DNA from: Clavaria fumosa
Lineage: Eukaryota > Basidiomycota > Agaricomycetes > Agaricales > Clavariaceae
Direction of reading: 5' to 3'
Length of the DNA: 64,000 nt
NCBI GenBank assembly: GCA_951802425.1
Contig: OX637804.1
Coordinates: forward strand, 1,612,001-1,676,000
Shown here one piece after another: positions 22,388 through 36,057 of this stretch. Numbering within the stretch: position 1 is the stretch's first letter; each line of letters opens with the position of its first letter. The notes under the pieces are model-generated. The model was not told where the DNA came from, did not search any database, and was given only the letters and a program-made list of their open reading frames with translations. The translations under genes and the position numbers were made by a program.

Positions 22388-23865
22388 AGAACCTCAGCAT
22401 TTTGGCTTACTGTAAGCTGAAGGTGAAGGGCCTGGCAAAATAGATCAGGCCAATCAGTGCAACATGGGTCTGAATTTGCGACCCGGACCGCCGCAATGCT
22501 ACGTGCGTCGTGCGCTTTGCGCAGTGTTTCTGAGGTTGGATTGGTGCAGAATAGCTACAACTCACATGCTGGACAAATAGCACCTGCTACTAAGAAACTG
22601 GTACGATCTCGTTCTCGGTCACATACATTCCATAGTCGGAGCTGAGCTCCACCTATGCCAGTGCATTGACGTGCCAGTGGATGAATGATACGAGCAATGA
22701 ACTATAAATTCTTGGCGGTCTTGCCCACATCTAAGGCGGGTGATTGACTGCCTTCTCTATTCTACAACCACTTCCATTCTGTGGGCTTGTGCTAGGAAGT
22801 CCTCTTCACGATAACCGGAATAATTCCTGCCAGATCATGAGTCCATCACGTTACAGAAAAGTAAATCGGAGAATAACCTCCAACTGGCAGTTTATACCGG
22901 TTCCTCCCAATTACCTTAAGGATGGTGGAGACGTTCCCTGTATGCCCAGAGACCGAGATTACTGCGGAGGAGTGCAGGACACACATTGAGATTGTATGAT
23001 CATCGAAATGAAATATCACAAGGTCCCCACCTGTTTCATCACCAGAGAACATCTGGTCCAAGGCCTTCTCAGCGCGCGCGATCCATTCGTTGAGCGGCTC
23101 TCTCTCATTAGTCCACATCTCATCCTCCTCCGTCATTCCGGGCTCAATCAGAAGATCGGGGAAACGCGATTGGATATACGACCGGGTGCGACGTTTGTCG
23201 CACGTGTTTCTGCCATGCCACTCTCGCAAGTTCTTTAAAGTGGAAAGCTCTCAATCCTTGTTGCGCAATATGATTCACAGAATAGAAAATGTTCAACCTC
23301 AAGCACGATGGTCTTCCCAACACTTTTCGGCAGAATGTCGTGGAAAGTCGTCATGCAAGTTTGAATAGCCCTTGTTAGCGGGCTGCAATACGATTTCTGT
23401 GGCAGCGGGATGCCATTAGGGATCTCCCTTTTCCACGCTTTGTTGGCGGCTTGCGCTTCTTCGAAACCCTTAGGGGTGAGATCTGGATCGGCTGTAGCGA
23501 AATCGTTCCATCACCCACGGATGCGCTTGTCAGTATTAGAGAGAGGGAGACGTACGACCCCAGGTGATCTCGCCGTTGGTGGTAAGCTTGGCCCAATAGC
23601 TGCCAGGGATTGAAGTAGTCAGAACTATGGTTTCTTCTTTGCCCTCTCTCTTGGGATCGGAGGGAGAAGGAAGAAATATCGCTACATACTCTTCCCAAAC
23701 CTGGATCATGCTAGGTCAATCCTCTATTCCAAGTTCCGAGGCATGTACGAACCTCTGAGCCATATTTGTCAATGGCCATGTTGTCTGGTCGTTCAATTGA
23801 GCTACATGCCCTGCTTTCGGTGGGAATGCTTACGATATCCCTGCCCGTGTCTTACAAGGAAGAAT
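22388..23865 (-). repeat. Right arm of the inverted segmental duplication
   Basis: This is the reverse complement of 1-1480, including about 450 bp of 3' flank beyond the stop codon. The duplication probably continues upstream through the rest of the gene, but the partner is outside the window. Confidence 0.75.
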
Positions 23866-24267
23866 AGCTTATACTTGACACCAGCGGGAGCATTTTCGTT
23901 GAGGGAGGCAAGACGCTGTTTCAACTTTTCCCATGCGTCGGGAGAATCATCCAGTAGCCCAAAGCGAGGCGGCAGCTATTCATGACCCATGAGATGTATA
24001 TCATCGCGCAACCGCGACTTGCTCAAATGTGAGGATCACTCACAGCACCAATTGCAACAGGGTCAGCATGCGGATCGTCCTGAGCAAAGAATCCTAGCAC
24101 GGGCTGAGGTGCTCAATAATGAGTGAGGTTCATGCAAGTGCGAAGCCTATCTTCCTCACCTCGAACCTCCCTGCCACAGAGATGAGAGCGTCGAGAGCCA
24201 AGCCTGCGATGTCACCTTTCGTGGTGCCATTAACATCGGGAGGGGAAGTTGGAATTGAGTTCGCCAT
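22846..24267 (-). CDS. Histidine phosphatase (phosphoglycerate mutase-like) family protein, copy 2
   Basis: This is the complete gene of the family. Exons 24267-24160, 24103-24044, 23975-23834, 23784-23753, 23700-23690 (11 nt), 23599-23556, 23491-23298, 23232-23031 and 22961-22846 give 302 aa. Motifs in order: GFFAQDDPHADP and LPPRFGLLDD near the N-terminus, FLVRHGQGYHN with the phosphohistidine, EVWEDYW, SPLTRAIQTC with the second arginine, ENLREWHG (likely acid/base glutamate), CDKRRTRSYI, and SVSGHTGN with the second histidine. No signal peptide is seen, so it is probably cytosolic. Substrate unknown. All catalytic positions are present, so it is likely active. Confidence 0.88.
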
Positions 24268-25108
24268 TTGAAGTGCTGTCTATTACTTTTTGGTGAGCAG
24301 TGAGTCGGACTTGGGGGTAGGTTTCTAATAAATCCTACCCACTTTGCCATGGATTCCCGCCAATCTATACCCTCGTGCCAATGTGCGTGTTACAGATTTT
24401 GATTTTGATTCACGAACAGGATGGCGCGTGTGTAGCTCGCGTTCAGGGGCTCGTTTCGTCCATGTTTTACAGGAATTTACCGCAACTGTTGTGGCACATT
24501 TGGCAAGAAGTTCCCATAGATAGAGAAGATAGAGATGAAAAAAGCTACATCACCTTGCAACAACCTAAGGGTGCAACCTTGAGAATTGAGGAAGAGTCAG
24601 TCCTGCATCCAAATCAGCTGCGGAAAAGGGGGGCCCCGATCAGCGTCTTGGAATTGAACGGCCAGTAGATATTTGTGAAACCATCTTTATAAAACCTGTA
24701 ATCATACGACTACTGTACTGCCAAAGATATGGACAACTAGGTGTTACGTTGAGGCATGGACATTCTCATGTACTTTGGGTCTGTAGCGATGATGTGTGGA
24801 TGCAGAGATTCCGATAGAAGACGAACGAGCAGAATGCACAAAAACCTGCTGATCAATTCTGAGAGATGCTGATAGAGATTGAATCAAGTATGAGAAATAA
24901 AACACGGGTCAAAACCGCGCCACAAGGGATTGGCGACGCAAGTGTCGTTGTCGAGCACAGCAAAACCACAAACATGCATGACAGCTCCAATTGTTGATTG
25001 CGGTCACGCGATCACTCACGACGCGTCGTAGTCACGCGTTTATGTGTCACGTCCGTGGCTTCTAGTGGGACTCAGCGCTCCTCCGTTTAGCATCTTTTCC
25101 TTCCAGCA
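24268..25108. other. Divergent promoter region
   Basis: It separates the start of histidine phosphatase copy 2 (minus) from the RING-RRM gene (plus). A 97-codon open frame (24375-24668) has no recognisable features. Nothing else is seen. Confidence 0.5.
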
Positions 25109-27858
25109 ATGCCTTTCAAGAATAACAGAAAAAACTCAGCCATCAAAGTACCCGCTTCCGCCCCCGTTTCTCCCGTCGCTACACGCTCATATTTCGCTGA
25201 TGCGCAAAAGGATAAATGCGATCCTGTCACCCCACAGCGTCTTTCTCGCGACTACAGTCTTCCACCAGCATTCTCGCCTGTTACGCCTGCGACCAATTTT
25301 TCAACCCCTTATACGCCACTCACCTCCGCGTCGTATACTACTTCTTCTAACGGATCGTATCTCGCTACACCTTCATCCGTCTCAAGCACAAGGAAGCTAG
25401 GGACCGCCGCATTGTTGCAAGGCGATATCAAGCATTCTAAAGTCAAGAGTCTGGCTGATATTGCCGAAAACTGGAGATCAAGAGCAAACGAGAATGGCAT
25501 CAGAGTTTCTCTGCCTCCTGATGACCCGCATTATGCTGATGATGAAGGTACGTGCTAATCCAACAGAATATCGGTTCGCTCATAACTTTTGACGTTGCAT
25601 CTCTTACGCCAACCCCTCATTGAATTCGCCGGCACTGAAACGTCATTGCCTATAGCAAGTGATAACACTACTTCTGACGCTAAGGCTCTAAATCAGCTTA
25701 CGAGCAAAGAAAGTACGCATATAGTCACTTCTCGAGACAAGCTGTCACTGAATGACGTCCCAGAGCTTCTTCCGCCCCCTTTGTTCTCTTCGCATCGTCG
25801 AGCCCGTGCGCAAACACAAGTAACTGCACCGACCATTCCTCTATCTTCTCAGCATCCGATACCTCAAACTCCCGCTCGCCGCACTTTCGCAGATGCAGTT
25901 CTCAACTACTCAACTCCTTCGCCCAAATTGTCTGCGGCTCAACATCTCAAATTTAAAGGAAGCCTCACAGAGCCGGCACAACCTCGTCGACGTACGGCGA
26001 TGACATCACAAGTATGCCTCACTTTTTCCTGTATCGTACAGCTCCGCGTGTTGATGCTTCGTATCGCTGCTAGGAGAATTTCGATCTCATTAGTATTGAC
26101 AACGATACGCTCTTTGCACCATATCCTCAGTTCGCATCTCCGATGCATCACGTTGGTCTACCTATTACTTTGAACGATCCGTTCCTCGTCAGAGACACAC
26201 CCTCTTGGGCCGCAGCAACACAACAACACTCACCTCCTCTCTGTATTGACATGCACAACATGTCTGTATGCAGTGTATGTGGACGTTCGTCAGGTCCGCT
26301 CGCGGTCCTCGAGCCCTGCGGTCACCCTCTCTGCTCGTCTTGCCTTACCAGCGCCTTGAATATCGTCGGCGAGAAGGACATATCATGCGCGGTCTGCAAG
26401 ATTCCTGTTGATAATTTCCAATTACGGTCAACTTCTTCACAATCTATCTCGACGCAACTCGCGGACTGGCACGTGCCTCATAACAGTAACTCGCCGCTCA
26501 ATGCAGTGGGTAGTGACACGTTTGCTAAGAATCACTTAAACTTCCTGGACAACATACAAGGATCGTCTACGCCTGTCATTTACGCTGACTACAGAGAGAT
26601 ACCCAAAGCTGGCGACTACATCGTGTTACGCATCGATAATGTCCCCTGGGTTCGTCCATTGCTCATCATGATTAGTAAATGAGCTCATGTGTGCATCGTT
26701 CACTCTATAGGACATAACGCCGCCCATTATCTACGCATGGCTCAAGCATCCTGTCGTACGCGTCCATGTCCTTCTTGATCGTAGAGGAAAGACGCTTTCC
26801 CACGCTTTCGTTGAGGTTGCAAATGAGGAGATAGCAAAGGCGGCGTTGCGAACTGCGCAGAATTCCGTGTTGGGCAAGGGGAAGAGGGCAAGGGGAGTCA
26901 CCGTCACGCGAAGCAGCCAAGAAGAGCTGATGCGTGCTGTGAGTGTTTTGGTCATCCATATATCAATGCCCAAGTGTTTCCTAACGATGCAATTCTGGGA
27001 ATGTAGCTGTTCCCAGGCTGGCGAGGCAGCTTTGATGGCTCGCGCCCTTCACTGGCTGGCCTCAGTAACGATCAGGTCATCTCAACCCTTGAAGCTGGTT
27101 TGATTTCCGAGTCCGAACTGAGGGCGCTTTTTCAACTGATTCGTTCGCCTGATGTGATCGTGTTTCATTCATCTTTATAAGCACATAAAGCTAACTTTTA
27201 TGTTTATTAGTCGCATTTCCTTAAAGTGTCATCGCTTCCTTTCCACTGTCTCATCAGCATTTTGTCGAAGTTCCCTGCTGATGTCGACAGTCGAGTGTTC
27301 TGGTCGGGCCCATTGAGGGACGTGTTGTATGGTAAGCACTCATTTACTCAAAGCTCCGCCCCAAGCTAATTGATTTTCCACAGATATCACTCTCGGTCTG
27401 TCTATCTCTCATTTGCATTGAGGCTAGCTAAATTTTCGGAATTGCAGGAGCCATGGAGATTCTATATTCTCGCTGCAATGTTCCGAACTCTCATGAAGAA
27501 CCCGGTCTACTTGTGCATCTTGCCCAAGCGGGGATGGCTTGCGACGGTGAGTTCTAACTGACCATATCATACACCTACCACTTCTCAATCGTGTATAAAA
27601 TCAGCCTTCACTGATCCACAACACACACGACTAAGCGAGCTAGCCGAGTCCATTTTACCGCCAGGAACCTCACACTCTCTGCCCAGTTTTGTGGAATCGA
27701 AACCGCTTTTACACACATATTCCTCGGTAAACATTCAGTCGCAAATGTACGGGCGCGAAACAGCAGACCCAGATTCGTTCGGTGCTCTCGCTAGGGAGTT
27801 TGGTGTTGAGCCAAATCTGGTGCAAGCTCTTGCGCAGAGGCTTTCCGGAATATGTTGA
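25109..27858 (+). CDS. RING-finger protein with RRM-like domain
   Basis: Exons 25109-25547, 25656-26011, 26074-26649, 26711-26938, 27007-27153, 27211-27331, 27384-27395 (a 12-nt microexon), 27448-27546 and 27605-27858 give 743 aa. The first 300 residues are Ser/Thr/Pro-rich and likely disordered. A RING-HC finger follows: C331-x2-C334, C347-x-H349-x2-C352-x2-C355, C370-x2-C373. After a linker comes an RRM-like fold starting at YIVLRIDNVPW and continuing through HAFVEVANEEIAKAAL (about 446-530), then an alpha-helical tail. This pairing suggests a ubiquitin ligase acting on RNA or ribonucleoproteins, as in CNOT4-type proteins, but the domain order and the rest differ; I do not recognise a named orthologue. 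Confidence 0.8.
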
Positions 27859-28325
27859 TACCTGTCTCGACAATTTTCCGCACTCTTTCACCCCGAACAA
27901 TCCTCAATGCTGTTCTCACGTTCTCACTTGCATGCCATTCCACTCTGCCAACGATCAATCCTGTCGTGACTTACGCTATGCGTTTTCTTAATATTCATTT
28001 TTGAGCATGTTAAAAATTCCTCATACACAACTCCCTGTTTGTGGCGTAGTCTCTGCTTGCAACTTGCTGTTTTTCACTGCCTTCTGCATGTGTCTAGTTG
28101 TATCGTTGTGTCTTTCACTCGTCGATGTTTCAACCATGCAAAGATTAATTAGGCTGCTTTGGGAAGTGATTGTCTAAAGAACATGCTGTGTCGCTTGTTT
28201 GTGCTTGTTAATCATAGATGCAGAGAATGTAGACTTCTCTCCGTTCTTCATCCACTCTCGTGTTCCGGAAGTGCAGTTCAGCCCACTCTGGGTAGGCTGC
28301 GGGTTCGCGGTGCCATCAAACGCGT
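27859..28325. other. Intergenic/promoter region of TAO3
   Basis: AT-rich spacer between two genes on the same strand; no coding feature seen. Confidence 0.5.
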
Positions 28326-31300
28326 ATGGCGGAGTCGGTCCAGATCACTATCCCTGGTGCGAGGCGCATTTTTCTCTGCGTCAAATAATCCATCGTTCAA
28401 TTCAGACTCACAGATTTGGGGGGTGACGACTATGCCTCGACCCCGGTTTCCTTCGGGCGGTCTGCCATCGCAGGGCTTTGGAATGTTGGAGGTGGTTCGG
28501 GCTCAGGCCAGGACTCACCTGTAATGTCCACACCGTCATCCGGCTTCGAGAAGCTCGATAAGATCGTATCTCATTCGAGAAACAACTCCGTTGCATCAGA
28601 GGACTCTTTCCATTCTTCCAGATATACCACCAGCAAGTCCACTACTCCACTCGCGCACTCCTCCCAGTCTTCCATCGCTACGACGACGAGCACATCTCCG
28701 TTCACGAAGAAAACCTCCTTCGCCTCACTGCGCAACGCATTCAAGCATGGCAAGGCGTCTGAGCCGCCCCCCGTACCGCAGATAGACCACAACCAGGCCT
28801 ATCCAGTGCTCAAGAACCCGTTCAACCGATCGACGACGTCCGTTGCCCCGAGGCCTTCGGTCGGCGCTAGCCCGCCCCACGCCCGCCCGCAGACGTCAGG
28901 CTCTGGAGCCGAAGCACGCGCTATAGTCCCCCGTGGCCGGTCGAAGACGCATACGTATGGCGGAAGATCTCAGCAATCGTTCTCGGGCTCGGTGTTCCAC
29001 CACTCGGACACTGGGAGCGACCAGGGACATCAGGCCTTCATGTTCTCACCCCCGCCCATGCCAAAGGTGCCCCCTGGCGGCCAATTCGTGTCGGCCCCGC
29101 TCCGCGAATCTCCGCCGTCTCTGGCTGATGTCGAGGAAAAGATTAGCATGGATCCACGGACGCCGTCCGATTATGCACTACATGCTGTGTTCATACGCTT
29201 TGCCACCGCTGCGGAGATCAAGATTGATACTTTCCTAAGAAACCAGGGTTTAGTACGTCCCCGGAACCCACAATATCGACCTCCGCCCTGACTAACGTCT
29301 CCTTCTGCAGGACAACGAGCCCCTCTTACCAGACGTCATGGGACCGGAAATTGATCCCAAATTCGACGAGGTACTCCAGTCACTTGGCAGAATCGCTCAA
29401 AAGCACGCCAAGGCTGTAATCGACTCCATCATGCGTTGGCGTCGCTCGCAAAACGAAGCTGTGCCCCCCGCCTCTGCGCAACCCACACCTCGGGGTGCCC
29501 GACCCCTTGAAAACTCTTTGGAACGCAGATCTATCGCTTCACTATACATCATGTGTAGGGCCCTGATCGCCGTGTTACGCCTGGTAAGCAAAGATGCGCT
29601 GGGTGAGGCTTTAGGCCTTAGCTTGGAGGAGACTACGTTTGAGCAGTTCCGGAATCCCGACTTCAAATTGCTCGCACAGTCGGCCAACTACCGAAGCAAT
29701 GCGGAACTTTTTGCTTCTTTATTAGGACATATTGCCAACATCCGGTAGGAGTCCCCTAATGCGTCCTAAGATGCAGTGCACTTATCGATCACCAGTTTTG
29801 CGAGCGTGTCCGACCGTTTTCTGGCAGAATTAACTCCCATAACTTTAGGCCAAGTATTTAAAGATACTGATTCGAAGTACGAGAATCTCGTCAGTGGGCT
29901 CAGCCACATTCAGATCAAGGTGACTCTTTGCACCCTTGTTTCGATCCATTATGCTGAGTTCATAGGTGTGGCCAAACGAAGCTTTTGTTGAAGGTGCCGA
30001 GTTCATGGCATCACTGGCCAAGTCTTTCGAGAATGCACATGGTCTCCGGCTGAAGACAGCGTATGCGAAAACCCTGGTCCAACTTCTACATCCAATTGCC
30101 AAAGTGAGGTCAAGTTAATGCAGCGCTGAGTGGTGGTTGACCGAGGCACAGACTGCACAAGATGAGGTCAACGATCCTCAATGGCAACAAGCCATCGAAC
30201 TCATCTTCCCAAAGGCGAAAGACATGATGAACAAACCAAGGTACTGGCACGTGGCGTACCCCCTTATTGTGACCAGCCTTTGTGTCGCACCCCACAAGTT
30301 TTTCCTGAAGAATTGGACGGCATGTCTTGAAGCTAGCCTTAGCAAGCTGAAGGTACGAGCTTATGTTTCCGACCTCTAACGCGTTTTAACACATTTAGTC
30401 GCAATTAGGAAAAACAATTTCGCACCATAGCCATGAACGGCATGATGCGTTTGCTTTGGACGTACCTGTATCGGTCCCGAGAGTCTCCCTCTACAATCAC
30501 AAGCAAATTAGATGTCATAATGAAGCATTTCTTCCCTATCAACCGAATCACTGTATTTCCCCATGACGATAACCTTGTGCTTCTCGTCTACATCGTTCAC
30601 TTTGTGCTCACCCGGTTCCCAGACTACGGACGAGACCTTTGTCTGGAGCTTCTTCAGGAGAACTCGATTAAGATTTCACCAATAACAAGCATCTCACAGC
30701 TCTTGGCGCCCGATCGCATGAATATCGTCATTCAAGCCATTCTGCTTTCATTATACCTTGTCGAAAAGGATTCACAAATTCCCATGTGGCCCTCTAGCGC
30801 CGATTTTAGCATTATTCCTGCTTGGGAGGACTATCCGACGTCGTCAGGTTTTGCGCCGCCGTCGCTGCTGGCAAAACCGGGTATGGCGGAGTTTTTCGAC
30901 CGCTTTGGGACTGTGCTGGCTTGCATTGCCATCTCCTGCGGAAATGCCATTGTTGCGATGTCGGTGTTCGATGACCAGTGGTCGACCGCGAAGCTCAGCC
31001 CTGCGTATGAAGAGACACACAACTACGTCATCCGTCGGCATGCCGAGGGTTCGTTTGCCTATTCCAACCAATTGGTATCGCAGATTAGCATGCTCCAGGC
31101 TTGTTTCCAATCGTGGCCGAGATGTCTTCACCCGAATGTTGCCCTGAATGACGCTATCGACATCTTGATCAGAGGTGTCGTCCACATTGAACCGTTCCTT
31201 GCCGAAGCAGCATGTGGCGCTCTAAGGCGGTTCATGGTTGATTCCCGACATGCGCTCATTGTCTTGTCCCGCTACACTCCATTCCTCTTCGATGCCAGGA

Positions 31301-34300
31301 ATGTGACCGCTGAAGGGGCGGGAACGAAACTTGTCCTGGAGCACACGCAATTACTTGGTCTCTGGGTCAGCCTTGTCGATGGATGGATCCAGGATATCAT
31401 GCAACGCTCTGTCGGCACTGTCGCTGACGAGGAAAGGATGCTCATATTGTCCAGGATAAACGAAATCGAAGCCGGCACGTTGCTCCTTCTGTCTTATGAT
31501 TCATTGTCGATTCGGTCTGTTGGCGTTAATGTGGTCCGGATGATTAAATCGCTCCTGGGCCGTCTTAATCTGGCAAATCCTTCACTCTCAGACTCTGCGC
31601 GGGACTTGCGTGCCTTGGACCTACTACATGGAACGGCTTTCACAAAGAAATACTTTGAAGGCTATGAGGACCTCTTGGAACAACCTGAAATAGAACGGAT
31701 TGGGCAATGGCGGCAGTCGAATCATGCAGACGTCCTACTTCGCATAGCAGACAGCAACGACGAACAGGATCGCAAACTCTGGCGATTTGTCTTCCCTGCG
31801 TTCATGCAGTTCGGACCTGAACCAACATCGCAGGTTGTTTCAAGTTTCCGCGAAACCTTGGTCGCCGCAGCAACGCTTTACCACCCTTCCATCCTCCTCA
31901 TTGCAGGGCTGAGTAGTAAAGTGCCCGCAGGGCTCACTTCGCGTGGTTCACAAGAGAAAGACGGCTATCGTCTGTTGAAAGAGAATAGGCATATCGTGGA
32001 TCAATGGCATCTTTGGATGAAGATTCTCTGCGCGACTGCTATCCAGAGTTCCAAACCTGCGCTTACTCAATTAGGCCGAGAGCACAACCGGACTGCGTCG
32101 GATGTCAACTTCGATCGAGAGCGTATGACGACCACGCGCGGTTTATTCCGATATCTCACACCCTTCCTTGATTCTGAATATACGCAATTCCGCGACGCAG
32201 CTGTTCTGTGCATCAGCTCTTTGCCGTCATCGGCATATCCACAACTGCTCGAAGACCTTGGCCTCCTTAAGTTCTACGATGAACCTAAAATTAAATCCGG
32301 GAGTTCCTTGGGACGCTCACGGCGTCAAGAGCGCTTATATTCCGCAGTGGCTCGTATATATTATTTGACATCTCCGTTTTTGCAACATCAGCGATCAACC
32401 AATCGACAGACAGCCTTAACCCACGTGCTCAAGTTTCTGCGGTCTACTCATGCTTTCTTAATCTCTCCAGAAATGCGTGACAATCATGCACTGCAACGTC
32501 TAAGACGATACTTCTGTGGTACAATTGAGCACATTTTCGACGGGCTCGTGACCATCAAAGACGTCGATCGCTTCATCCCCCACAACATGCCTCTGTCACT
32601 CTTCAGACTTTGTGAAGAGTGGTGTCAATACGGACGCCAGAGCGATGCTGCTAGACAGCGTTTGGCCCTGATGCAACGAACGTTGAACGCAGCGCCCGGC
32701 CTCTCTCATGATGCTGTCGAGCGCTTCCGGCGCGAGGTCGCACTGCTCTCTGAAGCTGCAGCCGGTGCCCTGACTTCTCTTTGTGTGAGTCTCTTTTGAT
32801 CTTCTTCGTACTGCTGATGCACTGACTTCGCCTTTTTCCAGGCAAAAGCCTATTTTCCACTTGAACAACCCAGTAGTACCCAGGAGGATAGCTCAAACGT
32901 AGAAGTCTCTAAAGCTCTAGATCCAGTGTCGACTATAGACAGGCTCAGCGCAGTGATTTCCTCTGATAACGTGGCAGCGCAAGCCAGAGGCAGGTTCGCG
33001 TTATCTCATATTTCGGTCGCATTGTGACCTCATAAGTTTGGTTGTGTAGGAAGGCCATCCGTTCATTATTGAATTGCGGCATACCGGACACGGGTCTCCG
33101 GGATAAGCTTCTTCGACGAGCTCTCGTGATATCCTCCAAACTCGAAAGCAGCCATGCTCGCATCTTTACGGTGCTTTCCGAAGTCATTTGCAGCGTGCCC
33201 AGCCACCACTTTTCCTTCTCTCAAGCTGTGTGTCTCGGGCTCTCAAATCTATGCCACCCGGTGCTTGAAATTCGCCGTCACGCTTTTAATGTCATTGAAG
33301 CGATCCACGAGCAATCTGCGGGCATCCTTTCCATGTCGCAGTTTGAAGCAACTGTTGGCAGCTCGTCACCTAGCATATATTACCGGGCACATAGCTTGAT
33401 ATCCGACTTCTTGGCTGGTGAGCATCCACTTCAGGCGAACCATATATTGTCGCAATTCTCGTCCTGGTTGTCGCAATATCAGGATGGTGAATCTGGGAAG
33501 ATCTCTCTTCTTCTCCTACAAGCGCTTGAACATTGGGTCTCAAATATTGACCTGATGGGGGAGGACAAGCTCACCCTAAAAAAGGACGGCCACACGGCTC
33601 TCTATCATTTAGTTGCGCTCACTTTACGCTTCGGCGACAGTCATGCCGAGCAGGTTCTCACTCTCTGGACGCGACTTGTTGATTCCCCGCATCAATCAAA
33701 TGGCCACGCTGCCATCAGGTTCATGCTTGAACAATCGCACAAGGTCGGAAGCACCTCTTTCATCAGCTGCGCGGCCAATATCGTTGCATGTCTGTCACAA
33801 ACTTTAATCGGAAGGCAAATTTTCGACGACCTCTGTGGTGTGATCGAACCAGTCAGAATGCTCCCCACGATTGACCACAAATTGTCTCTTCCGGACGCGG
33901 CGGAGATAGAGCTTTGGTCTGATTTGGATGCCTTATTTGCGGACCAACCCAGGCTTTCCCTGGGTGCAGCGCAGTATGCACTCCTCTTCCTAGCGGATGT
34001 GGCATTGGAGCGTCAGTGGGAAGCACAAGAACAACTCCCTGTCTTGCTTCACGCGATCTTCACGCATCTCGATCATAGGGTACCTTTCGTACGCCAGCAA
34101 ACTCAACGTATGCTTTTCCAACTGCTCCGTTCTTGGGCGCCCGGATACGACGAGCTGCCAAACCGCTCGGAATTACCCAGTCGCATGGCTTTGAGATCTT
34201 CGCTTGCCAGTCTGGAAAAAGAAGCCCTCGCAAAGGTCTGGCAGGAGGATGAGACGAGTGCAGAATCTGAACCGAAAATGAGGTGGTTGTGCGACCAAGT

Positions 34301-35888
34301 CGTTCGCTTTCTGGACCCTCTTGCTAGCCGATTGACGGACCGGTGGGGCTCCTTAGCACTCTCGTGGGGAACCGCATGCTCGATACGGGCAGTGGCCTTT
34401 AGGTCCCTCCAGATTTTTCGAGCACTCCGTCCCAAAGTGACGAAGTCCGACCTTGCATGCTTGCTGGGTCGCTTGTCCAACACAATAGCCGCGCCCGACG
34501 AGAACATCCGATCGTTCACATCCGAAATACTGCTTACTTTGAACTCCATCTCGGAGGAACTTGAAAGTTCTTTGCTCCCCCAGATGTTCTGGTGTGCTTG
34601 TGCTTGCTTGTCCACCCCTGTCGAAAGCGAATTTGGCCAGGTTTTGTCTTTATTTGAAGTCTTGTTGAAGAGACTGGATTTGGGCGATCCCCGCACAATT
34701 GACCTTCTCGTTTCTCATAGACCTGTGGAGTGGGTGGGCGATCATAGTTTTCAGTCTTCCCTCCTTGTGGGACTTCGTTCCGCCTCAACTTCGGAGCACA
34801 CAATGAAAATACTTCGAACTTTGGCGAAAGTCAGCGATGGGAAGCTGATCGATTCTACGGAGGGCCGCTTACGAGATCTTTACACCGTCTGCTTGCCATG
34901 GTGTCTCCATGGCATGAATTCCGACATTCAGGACCAATCCCTTCAGGAGCTTGCTGGAGATCTCGCCCGCTTGGCGGAGAGGGAAGGCAGGGAAAGTATC
35001 GTCAGGATTATGACGTCATTCGTGAAAGGCAGGTTCAGAACAAAGGACGATTTCCTCCGTCAGTCTGTGGCCAGCCTCCGCGAGCATTACGTCGCGCAGC
35101 ATTGGACCGAAACTGTAACGGTGCTCCTCCGCCTTCTCCTAAATCGCGAGAGCTGGCTTCGAGTACACACCATGCAAATGCTCAAGCTGCTCTTTCAACG
35201 GCGGGAACCAAGAAACCCGGTGGAATATCTAGGTTCCGAGCTTTTGATGCCATTGCTCCGGCTGTTGGAAACTGATCTGGCTCCACAAGCGCTCGATGTG
35301 CTTGAGGAGCCAGTGACAATCTCGGGTGGACCTGCAGCCAAGCACGTACTTCGTATGAGCTTGAGCGCTGGTGGCCTCTTGAAAGATGTTAGCAGCATGG
35401 GAGAAGTGTTCGGCGTACCCGAAGAATCTGGCTGGTGCGTCGCGCAAGTGGATAGGGCGCGGGAAGTGTGCCGCTCGAATGTAGTGGCTGTTTTCGATTC
35501 TTGCAAGATAGCTTCCAGACCTTCCCGGATCGACTTCGAACCCGAAGTGGAAGCGTTGATAGCAGGCCCTGCGGTAGAGGAGGACTTGGGAGGGCTTGTT
35601 CAGAACCTTCACGAGCTCACTACGTTCTTCCAGGAGGAGCAGGTCCCCAAAATGTACCTGAGTGTCCCAAGCCAACAGCTAGAAGCGCGAGTCGCCGCCA
35701 TCCTCGCCAAATCGACCGCCGTCGACGCGGTGACGGATACTCCTCAAACTCCCTATTTGGATGTGTTCAGAGTGGAGAGCATGATAGTCCCTGAGGATTT
35801 AGACGATGAGTCCGAAACGGATTCTGACGACGACGACGCTTTTATCTTCGACTCGCCCACTATCTATCGCGACGGGCGGGTCCGCTAA
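28326..35888 (+). CDS. TAO3: Cell morphogenesis protein Tao3/Furry/Mor2 (RAM network scaffold)
   Basis: Giant HEAT/armadillo-type scaffold of the NDR-kinase (Cbk1/Orb6) RAM/MOR network, which controls polarised growth and septation. Exons 28326-28356, 28414-29252, 29311-29744, 29796-29919, 29966-30103, 30152-30352, 30409-32784, 32842-32993 and 33050-35888 give 2,377 aa, close to yeast Tao3. The start MAESVQITIP in a 31-nt first exon splices in frame into DLGGDDYASTP. A Ser/Pro-rich N-terminal region (to about residue 250) precedes the conserved furry N-terminal domain, which has blocks such as SLYIMCRAL, RYWHVAYPLIVTSLCVAP and AMNGMMRLLWTYLYR. The acidic C-terminus ends with DDESETDSDDDD. Two very long exons carry most of the coding sequence; no break is seen. 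Confidence 0.93.
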
Positions 35889-36057
35889 TCTTTAATTTCT
35901 GTGTTCCTCGTAGCACTTTGAGCTTTAACACCAGGCATTTATTACGCACGGCAACCGTGCAACTTGTAGCAAATTTTATCCACATTGTACATGAAAGTCA
36001 CAGAAATCATGCAGCCCGTAAAGAAGTTGCGGCTGTCACTTGGACTCGCTCCCTAGA

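Noticed and set aside
24375..24668. 97-codon open frame upstream of the RING-RRM gene
   Set aside because: No recognisable features; lies in a divergent promoter.
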